Positions 8,172 through 15,343 of a stretch of 64,000 bases of DNA are shown here, one piece after another (position 1 is the first letter of the stretch; each line of letters starts with the position of its first letter). A model generated the notes under the pieces. The model was given only the letters and a program-made list of their open reading frames with translations. It did no database searches and was not told the origin of the DNA. The position numbers and the translations under genes are program-made. Source of the stretch: Exiguobacterium sp. J17977 (GTDB taxonomy: Bacteria; Bacillota; Bacilli; Exiguobacteriales; Exiguobacteriaceae); NCBI RefSeq assembly GCF_018616375.1, contig NZ_JAEQBB010000009.1, forward strand, positions 1 through 64,000. Direction: 5' to 3'.

Positions 8172-8819
8172 GAACGGATAGTGATAGAAGCGCTCACGTT
8201 GGAGTAACTCCATGACGTGGGCGTTTTCTGCGTTGTCGATGGCGCGTAACAGGCCTTCTGTCTGTGACCGGTGGGCGAGCAACGCCTCACGTTTCGCCGC
8301 ACTCTCTTGACCGACTTCGATGATGACATGCGGTTTTCCGAGTTCGGCGTCGGTGCGATGGTCGAACGCGACCCCTAAAAATTCAGGACGCTTCGAGGCA
8401 TCGATATCTTGCAACGCTCGGACGACGGCACGTGCCGTTGCCTCGTGATCGGGGTGGACGGCGTATCCTGGATAGAAGGAGATGACGCGGGCAGGCTGCA
8501 CTTCCTCAATCAAGGCACTGAACCGTGCCGCGAGTTCCGCTTCGTCTTCGAATTCGACGGTCTTGTCGCGGAGTCCCCACATGCGGAGGTCGTCGATGCC
8601 CATGACGGCACACGCTGCCTCGAGTTCATGTTTGCGAATCTTCGGCAACTCTTCACGCGTCGTGAAAATCGGGGAGCCCATGTTGCGGCCCATCTCACCG
8701 AGTGTCAGGCAGACGTACGTGACCGGGAAGCCGTTTTTATGATGTTGGATAATCGTTCCGGCCGAGCTGAACGCTTCATCATCGGGATGCGGAAAAATAA
8801 CGAGTAACGGTCCATTCAT
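8166..8819 (-). CDS. bshB2: Bacillithiol biosynthesis deacetylase BshB2
   Basis: LmbE/PIG-L family zinc deacetylase that removes acetate from N-acetylglucosaminyl-malate, the second step of bacillithiol synthesis, or acts on bacillithiol conjugates. Zinc-binding motif PHPDDE spans residues 10-15 and the second metal/catalytic motif HPDH lies at 122-125. Length 217, usual for the YojG branch. Its ATG overlaps the yojF stop (ATGA), as in the yojF-yojG pair of Bacillus, which supports the assignment. Confidence 0.93.
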   Translation of the reverse strand: MNGPLLVIFPHPDDEAFSSAGTIIQHHKNGFPVTYVCLTLGEMGRNMGSPIFTTREELPKIRKHELEAACAVMGIDDLRMWGLRDKTVEFEDEAELAARFSALIEEVQPARVISFYPGYAVHPDHEATARAVVRALQDIDASKRPEFLGVAFDHRTDAELGKPHVIIEVGQESAAKREALLAHRSQTEGLLRAIDNAENAHVMELLQRERFYHYPFS

Positions 8820-9187
8820 TGGCTTTCCACCTCCGAGGCTCCTTGCGGGAGCGGTTTGATGTCTAAATGTAAGGCACAGGCGAGGCGACCGAGGCGGTCG
8901 TGACCGGCAAGCAGGAGCTGGTCTCCGTGCTGTTCATAGTCGGTCAAACCTTCGACGTAAAGCCAACCGTGGTCGAGTTTCAAGCCGACCCGATATGGTC
9001 CATCGCCCTTGATTTGACCGATGCTGTATTCGATGACGACGTTGCGAATGAACATACCGGCGTTATGAAAATCAGGGTCGTTATGCGTCGCATACGCCCC
9101 GTTCGTCGTCTCGACATGGACGTAGAGCGGCATGGACACATGCGCGTCCAAATAAGTCTGGATGGTTGTAGGTTGAATCGATTTCAC
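8816..9187 (-). CDS. yojF: YojF family protein (DUF1806)
   Basis: Small protein of 123 residues always found beside bshB2 in Bacillales; function unproven, probably linked to bacillithiol metabolism. I chose the GTG at 9187 because GGAGG lies seven bases upstream and the resulting N-terminus matches the length and pattern of Bacillus YojF. An ATG at 9223 would add 12 residues but has only a weak site. Conserved blocks here are GDGPYRVGLK, GWLYVEGLT and LLLAGHD. Confidence 0.9.
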   Translation of the reverse strand: MKSIQPTTIQTYLDAHVSMPLYVHVETTNGAYATHNDPDFHNAGMFIRNVVIEYSIGQIKGDGPYRVGLKLDHGWLYVEGLTDYEQHGDQLLLAGHDRLGRLACALHLDIKPLPQGASEVESQ

Positions 9188-9240
9188 GCGGTTCCCTCCA
9201 ATGGAAACGATGACCCGAGACATGCGTCCCGGGCCACCCG

Positions 9241-10065
9241 TTATGATTGTGTTGCTAGTTTTTTGCGGTAACCGGTATGGTTCGTAGGCCCAACGTATTG
9301 ATTGAGGCGGAACGAATGACGGACCGCTTCCGTAATGAACTCTTTTCCGATTTCGATGGCCTCATCGACCGAGTGCCCGTTCGCAAGTGACGCCGCGATG
9401 GCTGATGAGAACGTGCAACCGCCGCCGTGTGTGAAGGCCGGGTCGATTTTTTCGCTCTCGAGGAGGCGATACTCGTTGCCGTCGTAAAGTACGTCGAATG
9501 CTGTGTCGAAGCCGAGCTTGCCGCCGACTTTGATGATGACGATTTCGGCGCCGAGCTCATGAATCAAGCGAGCAGCCTCTTCGATTTCTTCCATTGTTGA
9601 AGGTGTCTTATCGAGGCCAGCGAGCATACGCGCCTCGAATAAGTTCGGTGTGATGATTTTTGCGACCGGTACGAGATGCTTGCGCATGGCGACCGCGACG
9701 TCCGGATTGAGGATCTCGTCGGCGCCTTTACATGCCATGACCGGGTCGACGACCGCGTTTTGGATGCCGTACTCTTTGATTTTACGAGCTGCGAGCTCGA
9801 TAATCTCTGGAGTCGGGAGCATCCCTGTCTTAACGGCATCGACGCCAATTCCAGCGAGGACCGTATCGATCTGTTTCTCAATCAACGTCGTGTCGATTGG
9901 GAACACTTCGTGGTGCCACGCGTTATGCGGGTCTTGAGCCACGATGACCGTGAGGGCGGTCATGCCGTAAACACCGAGTTCTTCCATCGTTTTCAAGTCA
10001 GCTTGGATGCCTGCACCGCCACTCGTATCCGAGCCAGCGATTGTTAAAGCTTTTTTCATCGTCAT
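9241..10065 (-). CDS. pdxK: Pyridoxine/pyridoxal kinase PdxK (ThiD-like)
   Basis: Ribokinase-fold kinase of 274 residues that phosphorylates pyridoxal, pyridoxine or pyridoxamine in the salvage route to pyridoxal phosphate. It begins KALTIAGSDTSGGAGIQADLK as ThiD and PdxK do, and has the anion-hole region THGGGCTFSSA near residue 213. The VMACKGADEIL block resembles Bacillus PdxK rather than true ThiD. AAGGGGATT lies upstream of the first ATG. A consensus promoter lies 37 bases before the start. Activity on hydroxymethylpyrimidine cannot be excluded. Confidence 0.88.
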   Translation of the reverse strand: MTMKKALTIAGSDTSGGAGIQADLKTMEELGVYGMTALTVIVAQDPHNAWHHEVFPIDTTLIEKQIDTVLAGIGVDAVKTGMLPTPEIIELAARKIKEYGIQNAVVDPVMACKGADEILNPDVAVAMRKHLVPVAKIITPNLFEARMLAGLDKTPSTMEEIEEAARLIHELGAEIVIIKVGGKLGFDTAFDVLYDGNEYRLLESEKIDPAFTHGGGCTFSSAIAASLANGHSVDEAIEIGKEFITEAVRHSFRLNQYVGPTNHTGYRKKLATQS

Positions 10066-10101
10066 AGTCGTTCAATCCCCTTTGTCTGTTTGGATAGTTT
10101 C

Positions 10102-10130
10102 ACTATAACGACTTTTTGGCGCTACGACAA
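10102..10130 (-). promoter_or_regulatory. Sigma-A promoter of pdxK
   Basis: On the minus strand TTGTCG and TATAGT are separated by 17 bases, at the expected distance from the pdxK start. Confidence 0.7.
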
Positions 10131-10253
10131 ATCCCGAGGTCGCATCCAAGCCGGAATAAGTTTCAAAAAATGATGGCAGGATTTCAATCGTATTTGGGGA
10201 ATAGTAATGAATAGGGTGTAGACCACTTTCAATTTGGCTAGGAGGAAAACCGC

Positions 10254-10889
10254 ATGTTAGTGCATAGCTTATGCATTCCGAAGAAAGATGTCGTCACAAT
10301 CAGTGAAAAGGCGACATTGCGCGAGGCGCTCGACACGCTCGAAAAGACAGGCTACCGTTGTGTCCCTGTGCTCGATGAGACGGGAACATTTTTCCGCGGT
10401 AATATCTATAAGATGCATATTTATCGCCACGGAATGAGTGGGGCGAGCCTAGACGATAACGTCATGGAACTCATCAAGAACACGCAAAAGTACGTCCACG
10501 AGTCGGACGGCTTTTTCAAAGTTTTCTTCTCGATTAAAGAACTTCCGTATATCGCGGTCTTGAAAGACGAGAGCAATGAATTTTACGGGATTTTGCCGCA
10601 CGGGAAGATGCTCGGCATGCTCGAAGAGGCATGGAGCCGTGACACGGGGAGCTATGTCGTCACGATCGCACTCAGTGAGCAGGCGGGGGCGCTTGAGAAA
10701 ATCACGAAAATCATCAGCAAATATTCATCGATTGCCAGCCTGATGACGCTCGACGCCAAGAGTAAGGTGTTGCGTCGCGTGTTAATCACGTTGCCGCCGG
10801 ACTGTGACGAGAAGACGAAAGACAAGATTGTCGCTAAACTCGAACAAAAAGGGTTCCGCGTCGTCGAAGTCGAGAATTTAAATAACTGA
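10254..10889 (+). CDS. cbpA: CBS-ACT domain protein, CbpA-like (c-di-AMP binding)
   Basis: Soluble 211-residue protein with two CBS repeats (about 1-120) and a C-terminal ACT domain (about 130-205, beginning SYVVTIALSEQAG). This layout is that of Listeria CbpA, a cyclic-di-AMP binding protein of unknown output. The window also encodes the potassium transporter subunit KtrB, another usual c-di-AMP target, but not nearby. TAGGAGGAAAACCGC precedes the ATG. Assignment to CbpA rests on domain order and length from memory; ligand binding is inferred. Confidence 0.72.
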   Translation: MLVHSLCIPKKDVVTISEKATLREALDTLEKTGYRCVPVLDETGTFFRGNIYKMHIYRHGMSGASLDDNVMELIKNTQKYVHESDGFFKVFFSIKELPYIAVLKDESNEFYGILPHGKMLGMLEEAWSRDTGSYVVTIALSEQAGALEKITKIISKYSSIASLMTLDAKSKVLRRVLITLPPDCDEKTKDKIVAKLEQKGFRVVEVENLNN

Positions 10890-10892
10890 CGA

Positions 10893-10921
10893 AAGGCCTT
10901 CCTCACAGCGAGGAAGGCCTT
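10893..10921. terminator. Hairpin between convergent genes
   Basis: Twelve-base perfect stem (10893-10904 with 10910-10921) without a strong T run on either side; likely a weak bidirectional terminator. Confidence 0.6.
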
Positions 10922-10923
10922 GT

Positions 10924-11448
10924 TCAATTCAATCGTTGTTCCATCCGGATGTCGGGCCAAAACTGACCGTCCCAATACGTGAACGCCTCGATGCGGGCGA
11001 TTTCGTGATAGCCGAGCTTTTGATAGAGGCGATGCGCCACTTCATTGAATCCGAACACACCGAGCTCAATGCGCGGCACACCTTGGGCACGGAGGTGGTC
11101 GGCGAGCAAGGTGAGAGCGACGGTGCCAACGCCTTTCCCGCGGCCTGTCGGTTCGCCGATGACGAGACCGAGCCAAGCGCTGCCCGGTTCTTTGTCATAC
11201 AAGTGCGGGGCGTCATAGGTGACATTCACCTCGCCGACGAGCCGGTCATCGTCGTAAATCAAGAAGATATCGTGCGTGTCCAGTCGTTCCGTCAAATCTG
11301 CGAGCGTCATCTGGTGTTCTGCGACGAGTTCGGCTTCAGATCGGGCCGGACGAATCAAATGGACGATGGCGGGGTCGTTATTCCAGCGATTGAACGTCGC
11401 GACGATGGCGTCGGACGCTTCCCGCAATGGGACGAGCGAGGTGGGCAT
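10924..11448 (-). CDS. GNAT family N-acetyltransferase
   Basis: 174-residue acetyltransferase that moves an acetyl group from acetyl-CoA to an unknown amine. The acetyl-CoA motif is visible as GEPTGRGKGVGTVAL (around residue 98-112), followed by the conserved FGFNEVAHRLYQKLGY segment. The substrate could be an aminoglycoside-like amine, a protein N-terminus or a polyamine; sequence does not tell. GAAAGGAGGGG precedes the ATG. Single gene, no informative neighbour. Confidence 0.85.
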   Translation of the reverse strand: MPTSLVPLREASDAIVATFNRWNNDPAIVHLIRPARSEAELVAEHQMTLADLTERLDTHDIFLIYDDDRLVGEVNVTYDAPHLYDKEPGSAWLGLVIGEPTGRGKGVGTVALTLLADHLRAQGVPRIELGVFGFNEVAHRLYQKLGYHEIARIEAFTYWDGQFWPDIRMEQRLN

Positions 11449-11505
11449 CGAGTCCCCTCCTTTCAGACATACGCTTTCGCCCTCGAACTGAAAAAGTCCT
11501 CGTTT

Positions 11506-12393
11506 TTACTGAGTCGGCTTCAAGACGTTGAGGTGGCTCGGGAGCACTTCGAACGTGAGCGGGAGTTTACCGCCCGTATCGCCGTCGGCATTGACCGGAA
11601 GCGATTCTGGTGAGTCGACATGGACCCGTTTTGTCGTGAAGGACGTGACGCTGTCCGTCTCTTTTAACTTGCCGGTGAAGAGGGCCGGCGCGAGTTGAAT
11701 GGCATCTTTAAATCCAAGATTCTCAAACAGATAGACGTGAAGTAACCCGTCATTCAGTTCGGCGTCCGGTTCAAAGTTTTCAAACCCGCCGACCGAGTTC
11801 GTGAGGGCGATGACGACCAAATAGGCATCGCCGTCGAACGTGTGCTCTTCGGCTTGGACCGACAAGGCGTACGGACTATGTTCACGGAACGCTTTGATGC
11901 CTTCAATCAAGTAGGCGAACGGGCCCCATTTTGTCTTCTCTTCGACACTGACCTCGTCGACTGCTTCGGCGATCAGGCCGATGGCAATGACGTTCATGAA
12001 GTAGCCGTTCTCGTATTTGCCGATATCCATCGGCGTCGGTTGCGCGGTCTTGAGCGCCTCGATCGCATCTTCAGGGTCGCTTGGGACACCGAGCGCACGG
12101 GCGAGGTCGTTGACGGTGCCGAGCGGGATGATGCCGAAATCAGGACGATGATCGGCTTCGGCGAGCCCCGTTACGGCCTCGTTCAGCGTCCCGTCGCCAC
12201 CCATCGCGATGACAGCTTTATATTGTTTCGCTGCCGCTTCTTTCGCAAAATGTGTGGCATCGTCTGCTTTTTCCGTGAACCGGACATCGACGTTGCCGTA
12301 GCGCTCTCGCAACACTTCCTCTGCTGCCGCGGCGTGTTCTTTCCCTAACTCTTTCCCGGACGACGGGTTGACGATTAACATGACTGTATCCAT
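11506..12393 (-). CDS. Diacylglycerol/lipid kinase family protein (YegS/DagK type)
   Basis: Soluble lipid kinase of about 295 residues. The ATP-binding GGDGT motif is at residues 65-69, followed by LGTVNDLARALG, both hallmarks of the DAGK catalytic domain, and the C-terminal beta-sandwich is complete. In Gram-positives the DgkB paralogue phosphorylates diacylglycerol left by lipoteichoic acid synthesis; this protein belongs to the broader group, so the exact lipid is open. A TTG immediately upstream (12396) lies at a slightly better distance from AAAAGGGG and could be the true start. Confidence 0.87.
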   Translation of the reverse strand: MDTVMLIVNPSSGKELGKEHAAAAEEVLRERYGNVDVRFTEKADDATHFAKEAAAKQYKAVIAMGGDGTLNEAVTGLAEADHRPDFGIIPLGTVNDLARALGVPSDPEDAIEALKTAQPTPMDIGKYENGYFMNVIAIGLIAEAVDEVSVEEKTKWGPFAYLIEGIKAFREHSPYALSVQAEEHTFDGDAYLVVIALTNSVGGFENFEPDAELNDGLLHVYLFENLGFKDAIQLAPALFTGKLKETDSVTSFTTKRVHVDSPESLPVNADGDTGGKLPLTFEVLPSHLNVLKPTQ

Positions 12394-12460
12394 CAAAGCA
12401 CATTCCCCTTTTCACATTCAGATATTGTCATCTATTCCCGTCCTGTGGCGAGACTAGTCA

Positions 12461-12487
12461 TAAAAAAAACAACACAGATGTGTTGTT
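12461..12487 (-). terminator. Rho-independent terminator, minus strand
   Basis: Short stem AACAACAC/GTGTTGTT (12468-12487) followed on the minus strand by seven or more T. Ends the unknown gene at 12487-12861. Confidence 0.8.
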
Positions 12488-12861
12488 CAGTAATGGCGGA
12501 ATGCCGACATATCCAGGTGGCTCGCATCGGATTCGTCGACGGCGAGTTCAATCTTCAAATGTTCTTGGAACGGCGAATCGAATGCACCCATGCAGGCGAC
12601 CGGTTCATGGTCAGGGACGGGGGACTTACGTTTCGTTTTGACGAACAAGTAGTCCTCACGCGACAACGTCAATAAAAAGCGTTCGACCGCATGGGGTTCG
12701 CGCGTGACGTTCGGCCATGGCAAGTGATTGAATAGTAAAAAGACCGCGCCTTCTTTTTCGAGCGCATAGTCTGGGGCAATCCCTTCCCGGTTCAACAACT
12801 CGATGACCGTACCCAAATAAGCTTCCTTAATCGTCAATGAAATTTCATAATACTCGCGCAT
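12487..12861 (-). CDS. Hypothetical protein, 124 residues
   Basis: I do not recognise this family. The start at 12861 follows AAAGGATGGACGGT; upstream ATG codons sit within the Shine-Dalgarno and were rejected. The protein begins MREYYEISL, alternates short hydrophobic strands and charged stretches, and has no membrane segment or signal peptide, so it is probably a small cytosolic alpha/beta protein. It has its own terminator and is divergent from the MarR-type regulator, but nothing ties it to that system. Confidence 0.7.
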   Translation of the reverse strand: MREYYEISLTIKEAYLGTVIELLNREGIAPDYALEKEGAVFLLFNHLPWPNVTREPHAVERFLLTLSREDYLFVKTKRKSPVPDHEPVACMGAFDSPFQEHLKIELAVDESDASHLDMSAFRHY

Positions 12862-12936
12862 ACCGTCCATCCTTTCTAAAAATCGCAATAATTCCATTCT
12901 ATACGTTTCAGACAGGAGCGACAATGAAGAAGTTTC

Positions 12937-12965
12937 TTGACGAAGCGTTTTTCCCACCGTATACT
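12937..12965 (+). promoter_or_regulatory. Sigma-A promoter of the MarR-type gene
   Basis: TTGACG and TATACT separated by 17 bases, 56 bases upstream of the regulator start. Confidence 0.65.
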
Positions 12966-13020
12966 GCTCATGTCCTGCTATACTAAAGGTAAATGATGAA
13001 CGAATTGAGGTGAAACCGAC

Positions 13021-13452
13021 ATGATTGAATCACTCGAATTGAAGGCATGGATCGTCTTGGCACGAGCGATGGACGCAATCAGTGACCGTGTAAAGGACGA
13101 TTTACGACGCCACCAATTGAATTCAACAGAGTTCGGTGTTTTATCGGTCTTGTATAAACGAGGGGATACCCCGCTCCAGCAAATCGGAGACCAAATTTTG
13201 ATTACAAGCGGAAGCGTCACATACGTGATTGATAAGCTTGAAAAACGTGGCTTAATCGAACGTGTGGCTTGCCCGTCTGACCGGCGCGTCACATACGCCT
13301 CGTTAACAGAGGAAGGCAAGCGCTTGATGGACGTCGTCTATCCAGAGCATATCGAGATTTTTAAAGACATCTACGGTCCCCTTAGCGACCAAGAGACGGA
13401 ACAGTTAATCGATTTATTGAAACGGGTCGGTTATAATGCGGCAGGCAAATGA
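13021..13452 (+). CDS. MarR family transcriptional regulator (MhqR/YkvE-like)
   Basis: 143-residue winged-helix regulator. The recognition region ITSGSVTYVIDKLEKRGLIER followed by the wing CPSDRRVTYASLTEEGK is typical of MarR proteins of the MhqR group, which sense quinones and other electrophiles. The gene lies 123 bases before an azoreductase in the same direction but has its own promoter and terminator, so I infer that it represses azoR and perhaps itself. One cysteine (in VACPSD) sits in the wing; no N-terminal sensing Cys as in YodB is seen. Confidence 0.85.
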   Translation: MIESLELKAWIVLARAMDAISDRVKDDLRRHQLNSTEFGVLSVLYKRGDTPLQQIGDQILITSGSVTYVIDKLEKRGLIERVACPSDRRVTYASLTEEGKRLMDVVYPEHIEIFKDIYGPLSDQETEQLIDLLKRVGYNAAGK

Positions 13453-13470
13453 CGCCTGCCTGCTTTTTTT
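13441..13470 (+). terminator. Rho-independent terminator
   Basis: Seven-base stem GCAGGCA/TGCCTGC directly followed by eight or more T, overlapping the end of the MarR-type gene. Confidence 0.8.
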
Positions 13471-13485
13471 TATCATTTATCTTGA

Positions 13486-13532
13486 AGTTAAACTAATTGA
13501 CTGTGAGATATACAGATGATATAGTTCTAACT
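13486..13532 (+). promoter_or_regulatory. azoR promoter flanked by two small palindromes
   Basis: The promoter is TTGACT (13497-13502), 17 bases, TATAGT (13520-13525). AGTTAAACT (13486-13494) lies just before the -35 box and AGTTCTAACT (13523-13532) overlaps the -10 box. Both have the form AGTT-N1/2-AACT, a plausible operator pair for the neighbouring MarR-type regulator. Confidence 0.55.
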
Positions 13533-13575
13533 GTTGTTACAAAAATAGAGATTACACTTATGGAGGAACCCATTT

Positions 13576-14211
13576 ATGAAAAAGGTATTATACGTATCGG
13601 CTAACCCGAAACCAACTGAATTGTCATACAGCAAACAAGTCGCAGAAACGTTCATGACGACACTTACGAACGAGAACCCGGCACTTGAAGTCGAAGCAAT
13701 CGAACTTTACGATGTCGATGTTCAAGAAATCGACGGCGACGTCCTCAGCGCATGGGGCAAATTCGCTTCAGGCGAGGCCCTCACTGATGTCGAAGCGGCT
13801 AAAGTTGCAACGATGAGCGGCATGCTCGAGAAGTTCATGGAAGCTGACATGTACGTGTTCGCGACGCCAATGTGGAACTTCTTCTTCCCAGCGCGTATGA
13901 AAATGTTCCTCGACAGCGTATTGACTGCTGGTAAAACGTTCCGTTACACAGAACAAGGTCCAGTCGGCCTTCTCGAGAACAAACAAGCGATTCACATCCA
14001 AGGTACGGGTGGAATCTACACAGGTACAGACCTCAACTTCGCAGACGCATACCTTCGTCAAGCACTCGCATTCGTAGGCGTGACAGAAGTGACGACACTT
14101 CCGGTTGAAGGTATGAACCAATACCCAGACAAAATCGAAGAAATCGTTGCTGACGCGAAAGCGAAAGCCGAAGCACTTGCGAAAGAAGTCGCAGGCGCGG
14201 TCACAGTATAA
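13576..14211 (+). CDS. azoR: FMN-dependent NADH:quinone/azo oxidoreductase AzoR
   Basis: Flavodoxin-like reductase of 211 residues that uses NADH and FMN for two-electron reduction of quinones and azo compounds, protecting against thiol-depleting electrophiles. Visible family blocks are the FMN phosphate loop VSANPKP near the N-terminus, the isoalloxazine-contact segment TPMWNFFFPARMKMFLD (around residues 96-112) and GTGGIYTG near 143. GGAGGAACCCATTT precedes the ATG. Next to a MarR regulator as in MhqR/YodB-controlled azoreductases of Bacillus. Confidence 0.93.
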   Translation: MKKVLYVSANPKPTELSYSKQVAETFMTTLTNENPALEVEAIELYDVDVQEIDGDVLSAWGKFASGEALTDVEAAKVATMSGMLEKFMEADMYVFATPMWNFFFPARMKMFLDSVLTAGKTFRYTEQGPVGLLENKQAIHIQGTGGIYTGTDLNFADAYLRQALAFVGVTEVTTLPVEGMNQYPDKIEEIVADAKAKAEALAKEVAGAVTV

Positions 14212-14217
14212 TGATCA

Positions 14218-14246
14218 AGGCGAGTCCAACATCGGGCTCGCCTTTT
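14218..14246 (+). terminator. Rho-independent terminator after azoR
   Basis: GC-rich stem AAGGCGAGTCC/GGGCTCGCCTT followed by TTT. Confidence 0.75.
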
Positions 14247-14293
14247 TGTGTGCCATCGATTCGGGTATGATAAGACGGAAAGGGGAGAGTGAC

Positions 14294-14971
14294 ATGGGAG
14301 AACAGTTATCAGATCGCCTGCTCGGGGATTGGAGCGACATCATCGCATCCGAGATGGCCGAGCCTTATTTTACTGACTTAAAAGCGTTCGTCGATGAGGC
14401 GTATACGTCATCGACCGTATATCCGGCCCGAGAAGACATTTGGAATGCGTTCGTCTATACGAAGTTCAAGGACGTGAAATGCGTCATTCTCGGACAAGAT
14501 CCATACCATGGGCCAAACCAAGCGCATGGACTCAGCTTCTCGGTCCAAGACGGTGTCCGTTTCCCGCCGTCGTTGCGAAACATCTTTCAAGAGTTGCATG
14601 ACGATATCGGCTGTCCCGTGCCGACCAGTGGTAACTTGGAGAAGTGGGCCCGTCAAGGCGTGTTGCTCCTCAACACCGCGCTCACGGTCGAAGCGGGCAA
14701 GGCCGGTTCGCATCGGGGACAGGGATGGGAGCAGTTCACCGACTCCATCATCGAGCGACTCGGGCAACGGGAAGAGCCGCTCGTGTTCATCTTATGGGGG
14801 AACGACGCGAAGAAGAAACAGAAATTTATTGGCCCGCAACACGCCGTCTTGACCTCGGTTCACCCGAGTCCACTCTCGTCGCATCGCGGCTTTTTCGGAT
14901 CAAAGCCGTTCTCGCAAGTGAACGCGAAATTGAGCGAGTGGGGACAACCTGAAATCGATTGGTGTTTATGA
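14294..14971 (+). CDS. ung: Uracil-DNA glycosylase, family 1
   Basis: Removes uracil from DNA to start base excision repair. The 225-residue protein has the family 1 water-activating motif GQDPYH with Asp69, and the C-terminal DNA-intercalating loop HPSPLSSHRGF. The start at 14294 follows AAAGGGGAGAGTGAC; the longer in-frame reading runs back into azoR and was rejected. Single gene between terminators. Confidence 0.97.
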   Translation: MGEQLSDRLLGDWSDIIASEMAEPYFTDLKAFVDEAYTSSTVYPAREDIWNAFVYTKFKDVKCVILGQDPYHGPNQAHGLSFSVQDGVRFPPSLRNIFQELHDDIGCPVPTSGNLEKWARQGVLLLNTALTVEAGKAGSHRGQGWEQFTDSIIERLGQREEPLVFILWGNDAKKKQKFIGPQHAVLTSVHPSPLSSHRGFFGSKPFSQVNAKLSEWGQPEIDWCL

Positions 14972-14998
14972 CAGTCCGCACATGCGGACTGTTTTTTT
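14972..14998 (+). terminator. Rho-independent terminator after ung
   Basis: Stem CAGTCCGC/GCGGACTG with a four-base loop, followed by seven T. Confidence 0.85.
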
Positions 14999-14999
14999 G

Positions 15000-15028
15000 T
15001 TGACGGCGTCCGAATCGTCTGTTATTGT
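15000..15028 (+). promoter_or_regulatory. Promoter of the phhA T-box leader
   Basis: TTGACG (15000-15005), 17 bases, TATTGT (15023-15028), directly before the T-box leader. Confidence 0.65.
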
Positions 15029-15034
15029 TACTAG

Positions 15035-15315
15035 CAACAAGATGCTTTAGCGCTTAAAAGCGAATGCGCACAGAAGCATAACTGTATAACAGTATAAAAG
15101 CGATGACCGAACCGAAGTAGAGACATCTTCCCTGGCTCAGAGAGCGTGTGGTGCTGCGAACACGCCCATAAGATGAATCGAATTACAGTTCGCGAGCTCT
15201 CACACGTTGAGCGGTCCCCCGTTATCGGAATAGAGTGACTAGACGTCCGTCTAGTAATCAGGGTGGTACCGCGGCATCGTCGTCCCTATCGAGTGAATCG
15301 ATAGGGACTTTTTTA
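15035..15315 (+). promoter_or_regulatory. T-box leader (tyrosine specifier) controlling phhA
   Basis: The T-box sequence AGGGTGGTACCGCGG is at 15260-15274 and the terminator stem GTCCCTATCGA/TCGATAGGGAC at 15282-15308 with a T run after it. Stem I is recognisable: AGTAGAGA S-turn side, GGTGCTGCGAA apical region, and a specifier loop CGAAT-TAC-AG. The codon UAC (15184-15186, tyrosine) followed by A fits the usual specifier position and aligns with the argS leader in this window. Uncharged tRNA-Tyr would favour antitermination. Confidence 0.88.
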
Positions 15316-15343
15316 CGTTCAGTCAATCAAAGGAGGAAACATC

